Shown: piece by piece, positions 1-7,554 of the stretch
Layout: every line of letters starts with the position of its first letter
Numbering within the stretch: the first letter of the stretch is position 1
Made by a program: the position numbers and the translations under genes
Notes under the pieces: model-generated
Databases searched by the model: none
The model's input: the letters and a program-made list of their open reading frames with translations, nothing else
What the model was told of the DNA's origin: nothing
NCBI RefSeq assembly: GCF_002968285.2
Contig: NZ_CP134400.1
Coordinates: 2,418,001-2,482,000, forward strand
From: Mycobacterium sp. ITM-2016-00318
GTDB taxonomy: Bacteria > Actinomycetota > Actinomycetes > Mycobacteriales > Mycobacteriaceae
Reading direction: 5' to 3'
Length of the DNA stretch: 64,000 nt

Positions 1-252
1 GCGGCGCCGGCGAGCATGGACGCACTCAACGCGGACCCCTACGCCTTCCTGAAGAAGGAAGCGGTGCCGACGCCGTGGGAGTTCACCGTCACCCTGCAGG
101 ATCCGCAGTGGGCGACCATCGACGCAAGCATCGGCTTCCACCGCGCCAGCGCTCAACCGAATCCGCATTGCGAAATCCAGGTCGACGGTCAGGTCGTCGT
201 GCAGGCCGACGGTCCGTACACGGCGCGCTGCCAGCTCGGCAACTGGAACTAA
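1..252 (+). CDS. C-terminus of a hypothetical protein (5' end outside window)
   Basis: The frame is open from base 1 to a TAA at 250-252, so this is probably the tail of a longer gene; an ATG at 16 exists but has no clear ribosome site in view. The visible ~83 residues contain a beta-rich stretch (WEFTVTLQDPQW, CEIQVDGQVVVQADG) and end in CQLGNWN, with two cysteines. This could be a small secreted or periplasmic beta domain, but I do not recognise the family. It ends 4 bp into the convergent gene at 249-1100. Confidence 0.55.
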   Translation, partial: AAPASMDALNADPYAFLKKEAVPTPWEFTVTLQDPQWATIDASIGFHRASAQPNPHCEIQVDGQVVVQADGPYTARCQLGNWN

Positions 253-1100
253 CCGGTCAGCTGTAGTTCCGTTTCCGGCGCGTCGACGAACAGCACGCGA
301 TTGTCGTCGCCCGTCGCGGTGAGGATCTCGAGTTCCCCGAACCGGCTCGCCGCCTTGCTGACGAGGCAGACGTTCACCGTCACCGGATCGGTGGCGCTGA
401 CGAGTGGGTAGGCGCGTTCGCGTACGGGATCACCGACACCGATGATGAGGTTCTCCCTGGCGCGCACCGCAAGTACGCCGTCGCGTGTGTCGATCAGTGC
501 GCCGGCGATGGCGTCGTCCTCGAAGATCAGCTTGACCAAGCGCACCTCGGTGTCGGGCAACAGATCGGCCTCCGCAGCGTGGGCTCTCAGCCACCTGCTC
601 AGCGACAGAGGAGGCAGGCCGGGGCTCAACTCGACCGAACCCACGATCGCCGCTTCGACCTTTTCGCCGCGGGTGCCGCTACGCATCTCGGTCATCTGGC
701 GTCTGGTCACCCGGTCGTAGACGACGCCGTGCGCTGCTGCGGCACATCGCTGCGCCCACTGTTCGAGTGCAGCGCCGAAGAACGGTTCGATGACTGCACG
801 GCGGTTCGACCGCGGCGGCGGCACGACGTCTTCGACTGCGCGTGCCGGCCAGAAGCCGTGCGCGGGGCCCCCGCCGGTGAAGGCGTAGTCGAAGCCGGCC
901 AGGTGCCGTGTCGTCTGACCGTCGCCACCCCGGTAGCTCACGGGTGCGGCCAGGTCTCCGCCGCTCTGTGGTGATTCCGAGGTGCCGAGGTACACGTCGA
1001 AACCTGCGTTCGCAGCGACGAGACCGGCAGCGAGCACTCCAGCCTCGGCTCCGATGCAGACGACGTCGACCTCGAGGCCCCACTGGGTCTCGGTGATCAT
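249..1100 (-). CDS. FAD-binding dehydrogenase-like protein with altered dinucleotide motif
   Basis: Protein of 283 aa starting MITETQWGLEVDVVCIGAEAG. The N-terminal beta-alpha-beta looks like the Rossmann fold of fumarate-reductase/3-ketosteroid-dehydrogenase-type flavoproteins, but the usual GxGxxG is GAEAGVLAAG, so the first glycines are only partly kept. It is short for that family (450-550 aa is usual), so much of the cap domain is missing. The start at 1100 is chosen because GGAGG lies 8 nt upstream (complement of 1109-1113) and because it leaves 4 bp after the stop of the upstream gene (1105); an ATG at 1136 would overlap that gene by 32 bp. It is probably cotranscribed with the GNAT-like gene. 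FAD binding is inference. Confidence 0.6.
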   Translation of the reverse strand: MITETQWGLEVDVVCIGAEAGVLAAGLVAANAGFDVYLGTSESPQSGGDLAAPVSYRGGDGQTTRHLAGFDYAFTGGGPAHGFWPARAVEDVVPPPRSNRRAVIEPFFGAALEQWAQRCAAAAHGVVYDRVTRRQMTEMRSGTRGEKVEAAIVGSVELSPGLPPLSLSRWLRAHAAEADLLPDTEVRLVKLIFEDDAIAGALIDTRDGVLAVRARENLIIGVGDPVRERAYPLVSATDPVTVNVCLVSKAASRFGELEILTATGDDNRVLFVDAPETELQLTG

Positions 1101-1104
1101 GGCT

Positions 1105-1845
1105 TCAACCTCCGACTGGCGCATGGCGGCTCGCATTATCTAGACGGTTACGGATGGCCGCCATCTCGGCGATGATCTTGGCGGTTTGACTGGCTGCGGC
1201 GTGGTTGGCGACGGTCTGCCGGTCCCACCACATCAACTTGGTACGGAAACGCTCATCGGGATAGGGAGTGGAGCGTATCGGAGCGACGACTCCGCCGGAG
1301 GACCGCCAGCGCGCCAGCACGTGTTGCGCGCCGGTCGCCATGCAGAACTGGACCCCCGTCACCGCGAGCACGTGGCATCCGGTCCGGGCCAGCGACGCGG
1401 TGAGTCCGCGGCCGCGGTCGGCGTCGTCTGTCACCCACGCCGACTTCATCTCGACGACGCCGAACGGAAGGCGGTCCGAGATCATCTTGCGGACCGACGG
1501 CAGGCTGGGGTGGTCCGCCCACTCGACGACGGCATGGGTCTGGTCGGGTGAGGTCAGGGGCCCGATGGCACGGATGCCGCCGACCACCGTCCCCGCGCTG
1601 TCGAGCAGCGTCCAGAAGAGGGCGGTGTCGCCAGAGTCGCGTATCGCGTCGATGTCGATGGCCGCTTCGATCCCGTGCCTGCGGTAGGAGCGCTCGGCGC
1701 AGTACAGGTACTCCTGCCACAGGCCCTCGTTGTCGGCGGGCCTGGCGATGGCGACGGTGCACTCGGCGTCCGGATCCCACCAGCTCATGAGCGCGCCGTC
1801 GACGTCGTCGCCGGCGAACTCCCGAGGCAGTTCGAGGACCCTCAT
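1105..1845 (-). CDS. GNAT-like acyltransferase domain protein
   Basis: Protein of 246 aa starting MRVLELPREFAGDD. The central part (DTALFWTLLDSAGTVVGGIRAIGPL, then MKSAWVTDDADRGRGLTASLARTGCHVLAVTG) has the layout of an acetyl/acyltransferase core: a strand, then an R-G-R-G-L loop resembling the acyl-CoA pyrophosphate loop, then a helix. No substrate can be assigned; the N-acyl-amino-acid synthase branch is possible. The ATG at 1845 is preferred to the one at 1857 because GGGAGG lies 4 nt upstream of it. It forms a two-gene unit with the flavoprotein-like gene, next to a strikingly AT-rich gap, which suggests an acquired module. Confidence 0.55.
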   Translation of the reverse strand: MRVLELPREFAGDDVDGALMSWWDPDAECTVAIARPADNEGLWQEYLYCAERSYRRHGIEAAIDIDAIRDSGDTALFWTLLDSAGTVVGGIRAIGPLTSPDQTHAVVEWADHPSLPSVRKMISDRLPFGVVEMKSAWVTDDADRGRGLTASLARTGCHVLAVTGVQFCMATGAQHVLARWRSSGGVVAPIRSTPYPDERFRTKLMWWDRQTVANHAAASQTAKIIAEMAAIRNRLDNASRHAPVGG

Positions 1846-2074
1846 CGCGCCTCCCATCAGGTCAGAACCGGCCGTATCAGGTCTTATTCTTCTCGATAAA
1901 GCGCAGAGATATGCAGATCTAGCAATGTAACAAGCAAACCTAGATAGGGCTAATGGATAGAATAAAAAAACCAGAATAAATATGCTTTGGCGAAAGTTAT
2001 GGCGATGAGATACCAGGTCACCGGGTTAACCGCGGTCGCCGCTCAGGGCGCGGCGCGATTTCGGTCGCCGGTGC
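1846..2074. other. AT-rich intergenic region
   Basis: About 230 bp separates the divergent GNAT-like and radical-SAM genes. Bases ~1900-1990 are very AT-rich for this genome, including a run of seven A at about 1963-1969, whereas the flanks are ordinary GC-rich DNA. I see no gene here. It probably carries the promoter of the leftward pair and could attract Lsr2/H-NS-like silencing; that last point is inference. Confidence 0.5.
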
Positions 2075-2103
2075 TTGACATCTACTCGAACGTGAGTTCG
2101 CAT
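2075..2103 (+). promoter_or_regulatory. Promoter with LexA SOS box for the radical-SAM gene
   Basis: TTGACA at 2075-2080 is followed 17 bp later by a weak -10 (TCGCAT, 2098-2103) whose expected start point is the ATG at 2110, which suggests a leaderless mRNA. Inside the spacer lies TCGAACGTGAGTTCGC (2086-2101). It matches the mycobacterial LexA consensus TCGAAC-N4-GTTCGA at 11 of 12 fixed positions. LexA bound here would block RNA polymerase, so the gene should be induced by DNA damage. Confidence 0.75.
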
Positions 2104-2109
2104 CGATAG

Positions 2110-3126
2110 ATGCGGTGGGATGGCCAAGGCGTCAGCGTCGACGACGGCGCATTGCCGGGCCTACAACGAATCGGTTTCGTGCGAAGCGTGCGGACACCCC
2201 AGTTCGACGGCATCACGTTTCACGAAGTGCTCTGCAAGTCCGCACTCAACAAGGTGCCGAACGCGTCGATGCTTCCTTTCAAGTACACCGTCAACGGCTA
2301 CCGTGGCTGCTCGCACGCCTGCCGGTACTGTTTCGCGCGGCCAACGCACGAATACCTCGAGATGGACTGCGGCGCCGATTTCGACACGCAAGTCGTGGTG
2401 AAAACCAACGTCGCCGAGGTACTGCGTCGCGAGTTGACCCGCAAGTCTTGGCGGCGCGAGACCGTCGCACTCGGCACGAACACCGATCCCTACCAACGCG
2501 CGGAAGGTCGCTACGCCCTGATGCCGGGAATCATCGGGGCGCTTGCCGACTCCGGCACACCGTTCTCCATCCTCACCAAGGGCACGCTGCTGCGTCGCGA
2601 CCTTCCGCTCATCGCAGAAGCCGCTCAACGCGTCGACGTCAGTGTCGCGGTCTCGCTCGCTGTGGGAGACCCGGTGCTGCACAAGGAAGTCGAACCGGGG
2701 ACGCCGTCGCCGCGGGCGCGACTCGACCTGATCGCAGCGATCCGCGATGCCGGTCTCGAATGCCATGTCATGGTCGCACCGGTGCTGCCCAAGCTCACCG
2801 ATTCCGTCGAGCACCTCGACGGTCTGCTGGGCCAGATCGCCGAAGCGGGAGCACGCAGCGCGACGGTGTTCGGTCTACACCTACGGGGTTCAACGAGAGG
2901 TTGGTTCATGTCGTGGCTGGCGCGGGCGTACCCCGAGTTGGTCTCCGAGTATCGCAATCTGTACCGGCGGGGCGCATACCTGCCCGTCGAGTATCGGGAC
3001 ATGTTGCGCAACAGGGCGAATCCGCTGTTGCACAAGCACGGGCTTGCCCCCGACCGCAGATCGTTCCGCGCGGCGGAGGCGCCGCAGGCCTTGACGGCAG
3101 AGGTGGCTCAACCCACCCTGTTCTAG
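2110..3126 (+). CDS. Radical SAM protein, Rv2578c family (SPL-like)
   Basis: Protein of 338 aa. The radical-SAM cluster motif is CSHACRYC (Cys67, Cys71, Cys74; CX3CX2C), preceded by the KYTVNGYRGC stretch typical of the spore-photoproduct-lyase-like Rv2578c family. Downstream are TNTDPYQRAEGRY, ILTKGTLLRRD and VMVAPVLPKLTD, which fit the SAM-binding barrel. Family members are putative 4Fe-4S SAM enzymes; the substrate is unknown, and a nucleic-acid repair or modification role is suggested by homology and by the LexA box directly upstream. The start at 2110 fits a leaderless transcript. The next gene, on the other strand, ends 3 bp beyond its stop. Confidence 0.85.
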   Translation: MRWDGQGVSVDDGALPGLQRIGFVRSVRTPQFDGITFHEVLCKSALNKVPNASMLPFKYTVNGYRGCSHACRYCFARPTHEYLEMDCGADFDTQVVVKTNVAEVLRRELTRKSWRRETVALGTNTDPYQRAEGRYALMPGIIGALADSGTPFSILTKGTLLRRDLPLIAEAAQRVDVSVAVSLAVGDPVLHKEVEPGTPSPRARLDLIAAIRDAGLECHVMVAPVLPKLTDSVEHLDGLLGQIAEAGARSATVFGLHLRGSTRGWFMSWLARAYPELVSEYRNLYRRGAYLPVEYRDMLRNRANPLLHKHGLAPDRRSFRAAEAPQALTAEVAQPTLF

Positions 3127-3129
3127 TGA

Positions 3130-4383
3130 TCAAGCCTTGTTGCGCTTGACCTCTCTGAAGGGCACGCCGCGATCGGCGGCAGCCTCGCGGGGGAAGCCGA
3201 GAACGCGCTCGCCGATGATGTTGCGGGCGATCTCGGTGGTGCCGCCGCCCAGCGCAGCCGTCTGCCGGGACAGATAGCGCTCGCCGAAGCGGAGCATGCC
3301 CTCGTTGCCTTCGACGACGCCGAAGCTGCCGGTGAGTTCGACCGCGGTGTCGAAGCCGACCTGGTGCGTTTCGGCGTGGGTGATCCGGATGATCGATCCC
3401 GCCGCCGGCGGCAGGGAACCGTCGAGCACACCGTGATAGACGTGGTCGATGAGGCATTCCTGCACGGCCTTGTGCACGATCGCCCGGCCGGCACGTTCGC
3501 GCGCGCGCTCGCTGTCTGACTGGCCGGTGGCTTCGAGAAGTGCGACCCAGTCGATCGGCACGTCGGTCTTGCCCTCTGCGCCGATGCCGCTGGCGAACTC
3601 CGAGCCGCCGCCGACAGCGCGCCGCTCGTGGTACAGCTGCCGGGACGCCACGTGCCAGCCCTCGTTGACCTCGCCGACGACGGCGTCGTCGCCGAGTTCG
3701 AGGTTGTCGAAGAACTCCTCGCAGAACTCGACGGAACCGTTGACCTGTTTGATCCTGCGCAGCGTGATGCCGGGGCTGTCGATCGGAACCATGAACATCG
3801 TCAGGCCCTCGTGCTTGGGCGCATCCCAGTTGGTTCTCGCGAGCATCAAGCCGTAGTCGGCGGCGAAAGCGCTTGTGCTCCATGTCTTTGCGCCGTTGAT
3901 CACCCACTTGTCACCCTGCCGGTCGGCGCGGGTGATCACACCGGCCAGATCCGACCCGCCGCTGGGCTCCGACAGCAGCTGAACAAGTACCTCCTCGCCC
4001 CGCAGGGCGGCGGAGATGTGTTGCTTCTTCTGCTCTTCGCTCGCGGTGTCGAGAATCGTCGCCGCACAGATCGTGAACGTCGGGGTGTTGAGGATGATGG
4101 GCAGCTCGTAGCTTCGCGATACGTCGTCGAACGCCCGCTGGTACTCGATGGACAGCCCGAGCCCGCCGTACTCGCGCGGAAAGCAGATTCCGGCGAAACC
4201 GCCGTCGTAGAGCATCCTCTGCAGTTCGCGGGCACGCTGCCATGGCGCTTCCTCCCCGCGATCCGCTTCTGGCGGGTTGGCGGGATCGATGCGCGGCATG
4301 TTCTCCGCCAACCAGGCACTGGCCCGCGCCGAGAACTCGGCGACGGACTCCGTGGTGGCCGGGGCCGACGTCGTCTCGGTCAC
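3130..4383 (-). CDS. Acyl-CoA dehydrogenase (FadE family)
   Basis: Protein of 417 aa, full length for an acyl-CoA dehydrogenase. Recognisable parts are the N-terminal helical domain (FPREYGGLGLSIEYQRAF), the middle beta domain (QLLSEPSGGSDLAGV, then WVINGAKTWSTSAF) and the C-terminal FAD/tetramer signature (AALGGGTTEIARNIIGERVLGFPRE). It should oxidise an acyl-CoA at the alpha-beta bond, passing electrons to ETF. It is the last gene of a TetR-controlled operon (amidohydrolase, second FadE, this gene), 31 bp after the second FadE. Mycobacterial FadE pairs of this kind often form alpha2beta2 enzymes acting on bulky or sterol-like acyl-CoAs; that is inferred here. Confidence 0.88.
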   Translation of the reverse strand: MTETTSAPATTESVAEFSARASAWLAENMPRIDPANPPEADRGEEAPWQRARELQRMLYDGGFAGICFPREYGGLGLSIEYQRAFDDVSRSYELPIILNTPTFTICAATILDTASEEQKKQHISAALRGEEVLVQLLSEPSGGSDLAGVITRADRQGDKWVINGAKTWSTSAFAADYGLMLARTNWDAPKHEGLTMFMVPIDSPGITLRRIKQVNGSVEFCEEFFDNLELGDDAVVGEVNEGWHVASRQLYHERRAVGGGSEFASGIGAEGKTDVPIDWVALLEATGQSDSERARERAGRAIVHKAVQECLIDHVYHGVLDGSLPPAAGSIIRITHAETHQVGFDTAVELTGSFGVVEGNEGMLRFGERYLSRQTAALGGGTTEIARNIIGERVLGFPREAAADRGVPFREVKRNKA

Positions 4384-4414
4384 ATCGTCTCCTCACGCAA
4401 GCGCTCGTCGGTCA

Positions 4415-5548
4415 TCAGGCGGACTCCCGGGCTTCGGTGATGGCGTACACGCGCAGGTTGTGTTCGTCGGGTGTACCGAACAGCGATCGGTCGAGCATGA
4501 CCCTGCGCAGGTACAGATGCAGATCGTGTTCCCATGTCACACCGATGCCGCCGTGCAACTGGATGCAGTGCTGCAGCATTCCCGGGGCATGTTCGCCCAC
4601 ATACGATTTGGCGACGCTGACGGCCATGTCCGCTTCGGGGGAGCGGCTCGCGACCTCCGCGACGGCCGCATTGGTCGCCGCCTTGCAGGCTTCGAACCAG
4701 ATCTTCAGATCGGCGTAGCGGTGCTTGAGCGCCTGATACGAGCCGAGCGGACGGCCGAACGAGTGCCGGTCGAAGCCCCACTGGATGGTGAATTTCAAGA
4801 CGGCGTCGAGAATGCCGACGACCTCGGCGCACTGGAGGATTTGGGCTATCTGGCTCTGCCGGGCGATCAGGTCCGCCGTCTGCTCTTCAGTACCGACGGC
4901 CGCCGATGCCTCGACTTCGACGCCGTCGAAATGGACACGCGCATAGGACTTCACGAGGTCGACCGATTTCTGCGGTTCGATTTGGACGCCACGTGCGTCT
5001 GTCGACACAACAAACTGCCGCACAGCTCCTTCGCAGTTCGCGACGACGAGAAGCACAGCGCTGTCCGCACCCGCCTCGACCCGGTCCTTCACACCGTCGA
5101 TGCGGAATCCGGAGTCGGTCGGCATTGCGGTCACGCCGGGATTCATCGGGGACCACGACCTGCCCGGCTCGTACACCGCCCATGACGCGACGGCTTCACC
5201 GCTCACCAGCGATTCGATTGTCCCCTCGTGGTTTTCGGGGGCCTCGACGAGACCGGCGAGCACGGTGCTCACGGAGTGCAGCGGCCCGGGGGCGACGGTC
5301 TTGCCCGCCAGCTCGGCCACCAGCGCAAGGTCCTTCACGCCGTCGCCCGATACGGAACCGCCGCCGAGCTCTTCGGGAACGAGCAGGCTCGTCCAGCCGA
5401 GCTCGGCCGCGCGGCGCCACCAGCCGTGGTCGAAGGAGGTGCCTGCAGCGTGTAGTTCACGCAGCCGGCTCAGCGATGCCTCCTTCTCCAGGAACGACTG
5501 GGTCGTCGAGGCGAAGAGCAGGACCTCGGGGTTTGAGGCGTCCGTCAT
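4415..5548 (-). CDS. Acyl-CoA dehydrogenase-like protein (partner FadE)
   Basis: Protein of 377 aa with the acyl-CoA dehydrogenase architecture: N-terminal helices (WWRRAAELGWTSLLVPEELGG), a middle domain, then QWGFDRHSFGRPLGSYQALKHRYAD and the C-terminal QLHGGIGVTWEHDLHLYLRR. It is more divergent than its neighbour. It resembles the smaller subunit of mycobacterial heteromeric FadE pairs, which may lack the catalytic base. Its ATG overlaps the stop of the amidohydrolase gene (5545-5548, ATGA), indicating translational coupling. Confidence 0.85.
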   Translation of the reverse strand: MTDASNPEVLLFASTTQSFLEKEASLSRLRELHAAGTSFDHGWWRRAAELGWTSLLVPEELGGGSVSGDGVKDLALVAELAGKTVAPGPLHSVSTVLAGLVEAPENHEGTIESLVSGEAVASWAVYEPGRSWSPMNPGVTAMPTDSGFRIDGVKDRVEAGADSAVLLVVANCEGAVRQFVVSTDARGVQIEPQKSVDLVKSYARVHFDGVEVEASAAVGTEEQTADLIARQSQIAQILQCAEVVGILDAVLKFTIQWGFDRHSFGRPLGSYQALKHRYADLKIWFEACKAATNAAVAEVASRSPEADMAVSVAKSYVGEHAPGMLQHCIQLHGGIGVTWEHDLHLYLRRVMLDRSLFGTPDEHNLRVYAITEARESA

Positions 5549-6771
5549 GCAGGGATGACGACCGCGGGCGCGTCGGGGTTGTGGACTATTTCGTTGGGAA
5601 CCTTGAACAGGTCGATCATGTTCTTGCCCATCACCTTTCGCTGGCCCTCGTCATCGAGGCCCTGCAGGTCGTCGACCAGCTTCGTCGGCTCGGCGAGACC
5701 TTCGGGGTGCGGCCAGTCGGAGCCGAAGATGACACGGTCTACACCGATCAGTTCGGCCATCTTCGCGAAGTCGTCCTCCCAGAACGGTGCTACGTAGACA
5801 CCGCGCCTGAACGCCTGGATCGGGTCCTCCGGAAACTCCTGCGGCATCTTCTTGTACGTGCCCTCGAACTGCTTGAACAGGTAGGGCACCCAGTCGGCGC
5901 CGTTCTCGATCGACAGGACTCGCAGGTCCGGGTTGCGCGTCAGGGCGCCGTGGCAGACCAGCGCCGCCATGGAGTCCTCGATCGGTCGCTTGCCCATCGA
6001 GACCATGCGGAATGCGGTCGGCTTGAACGGCAGGTATTCGTCGGCGGGTTCCCAGTCGTTGAGGTATTCGGCGTAGCCCGAGTCGGAGGCGTGCATCGAC
6101 ACCGGAATGCCTGCCTTGACGCATGCCTGCCAGAACGGGTCGAACTCGGGAAGGCCGAAGGAGCGCGTTCCGCCGACCCCCGGTACCGGCGCCGGGCGGA
6201 CAAGCACCGTCTTGGCGCCACGTTCCAGACACCACTCGAGTTCCTCGAGGGCGCGGTCGACGATCCCGAGGTTGACAACTGGAGTCGAGAAGATCCGGTC
6301 GTCGTAATTGAACTGCCATGTCTCATACATCCACTCGTTGAGCGCGTGGATGACGTCGGCGATGAGCTTCGGATCGTCTTTCATCCGCTCCTCGACGAGG
6401 CTGGCCAGCGTCGGGAACATCAGAGAGTAGTCGAGGCCGAGGCCGTCCATCACCTCTAGACGGGCGGCGGGGTCGCGGAACGCCGGAATGGCCTTCATCG
6501 GCTTGCCCATCACCTCGCGGAAGCTCTTGCCCCCGCTGCCGTGGCGGAAGTACTCCTCCTGGGCGCCCGGCCGGGCGACGACCTCGAATGTCGGGTTTGG
6601 AATGTAGTCGCTGACCTGGTTGCGCACCATGATCTTGGTGCGGCCGCGGACCTCGATGTAGTCGATGACGTTCTTGCGGTGGTCCGGAAGGAACTTGGTC
6701 AGCGCCTCTTTGGGCTCGTAGAAGTGATTGTCGGCGTCGAACACGGGATAGGGGAGCTGGCGAGCAGGCAC
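5545..6771 (-). CDS. Amidohydrolase family 2 (ACMSD-like) metal-dependent hydrolase
   Basis: Protein of 408 aa. The N-terminal FDADNHFYEP carries a DxDxH metal-binding pattern of the amidohydrolase-2/decarboxylase group. Further ligands are likely in VSMHASDSGY and FGSDWPHPEG, the latter a conserved C-terminal metal/catalytic motif of the family. The enzyme probably hydrolyses or decarboxylates a carboxylic acid or ring substrate in the catabolic route served by the two downstream FadE genes. It is the first gene of the operon, 28 bp downstream of a perfect TetR-type palindrome. The substrate is not determinable from sequence. Confidence 0.85.
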   Translation of the reverse strand: MPARQLPYPVFDADNHFYEPKEALTKFLPDHRKNVIDYIEVRGRTKIMVRNQVSDYIPNPTFEVVARPGAQEEYFRHGSGGKSFREVMGKPMKAIPAFRDPAARLEVMDGLGLDYSLMFPTLASLVEERMKDDPKLIADVIHALNEWMYETWQFNYDDRIFSTPVVNLGIVDRALEELEWCLERGAKTVLVRPAPVPGVGGTRSFGLPEFDPFWQACVKAGIPVSMHASDSGYAEYLNDWEPADEYLPFKPTAFRMVSMGKRPIEDSMAALVCHGALTRNPDLRVLSIENGADWVPYLFKQFEGTYKKMPQEFPEDPIQAFRRGVYVAPFWEDDFAKMAELIGVDRVIFGSDWPHPEGLAEPTKLVDDLQGLDDEGQRKVMGKNMIDLFKVPNEIVHNPDAPAVVIPA

Positions 6772-6799
6772 GTCGCCTCCTGGAAGTCTCGTATGGCTG

Positions 6800-6822
6800 A
6801 AGTGGTAATGACATTACCACTT
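6800..6822. promoter_or_regulatory. TetR operator upstream of the amidohydrolase-FadE operon
   Basis: Perfect inverted repeat with 11-bp arms (AAGTGGTAATG and its complement) around a single base. Its core GGTAA-N5-TTACC (6804-6818) recurs at 7507-7521 over the TetR start, so both are probably bound by the TetR protein encoded between them. Confidence 0.8.
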
Positions 6823-6870
6823 GCCGACCAGCCAAAACACCACCCCCCTCAGAAGCTCCTTCTCGCCAGG

Positions 6871-7506
6871 TCAGGCGATGTCGACAGGTTGCCAAAGCGC
6901 CGCTATACAGAAGTCGTATATGTGAGAGCCCTCAACGGGAACGCCGCTCAGTTCGGCGCCGAGGAGTTGCAGGCGCATCGCGCCGAGCGCTGTCTGCATG
7001 ATCAGCGCGGCCGTCGCATCGAGGTCGATGCCCGCCCGAAACGAACCTTCGGCGATGCCGCGGGCGATGATGTCCTTGATCAGTTCGTGCAGTGGCGAGA
7101 GCACCCTGGCGTACTCGCGCGGAAGGGCCTCGGCGAGATGGTCGTTGTAGTTCGTCAGACCGCGGTTGACCCTGTCCTGCTTCGTAGAGGAGGCAGGCTT
7201 GCAGATCCGGTCGATCAGCATGCGTAGTGCTTCGACGGGGGCCAATTCTTCCGTGTCCATGCGCCATTTCCGCGTCGATTCGGACATGATCTTGTCGATG
7301 AGCGCGAGCAGCAGCTCGTCCTTCGTCGAGAAGTGTTGGTAAAAGGACCTCAGCGAGGTCTTTGATCGCTCGACGACTTCGAGCACGGTGAAGTCGGTGC
7401 GGCCGGTTTCGCCGAGGATCGCCAGCGCCGATCGCATGAAGCGGCGCTCCCGCGGTTCTGTTTCCACGCCGACGGCCTGCGTGGTGCGTCCGCTCGACTT
7501 CACCAT
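6871..7506 (-). CDS. TetR-family transcriptional regulator
   Basis: Protein of 211 aa starting MVKSSGRTTQAVG. The N-terminal helix-turn-helix is clear (RFMRSALAILGETGRTDFTVLEVVERSKTS, then LRSFYQHFSTKDELLLALID). The C-terminal ligand domain (residues ~75-211) is not specific. It lies immediately upstream of the amidohydrolase-FadE-FadE genes on the same strand. An operator core identical in layout to the one before that operon overlaps its start region, so autoregulation plus control of the operon by an acyl-CoA-type ligand is likely. GTG at 7515 and GTG at 7503 are alternative starts; the ATG at 7506 leaves the operator just upstream. Confidence 0.85.
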   Translation of the reverse strand: MVKSSGRTTQAVGVETEPRERRFMRSALAILGETGRTDFTVLEVVERSKTSLRSFYQHFSTKDELLLALIDKIMSESTRKWRMDTEELAPVEALRMLIDRICKPASSTKQDRVNRGLTNYNDHLAEALPREYARVLSPLHELIKDIIARGIAEGSFRAGIDLDATAALIMQTALGAMRLQLLGAELSGVPVEGSHIYDFCIAALWQPVDIA

Positions 7507-7521
7507 GGTAATCACGTTACC
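7507..7521. promoter_or_regulatory. Second TetR operator core between tetR and the thioesterase gene
   Basis: GGTAATCACGTTACC is a GGTAA-N5-TTACC inverted repeat with the same arms and spacing as the core at 6804-6818. It sits at the tetR start codon and in the 48-bp gap to the divergent thioesterase start (7555), so it could control both. Confidence 0.7.
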
Positions 7522-7554
7522 GGTTCTGCTGGTGCTCGGTTAGTGTTCCCTCTC

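Noticed and set aside
4906..6459. 517-codon open frame on the + strand
   Set aside because: It is antisense to the amidohydrolase and FadE genes, has an arginine-rich low-quality composition, and shows no domain; a by-product of high GC.
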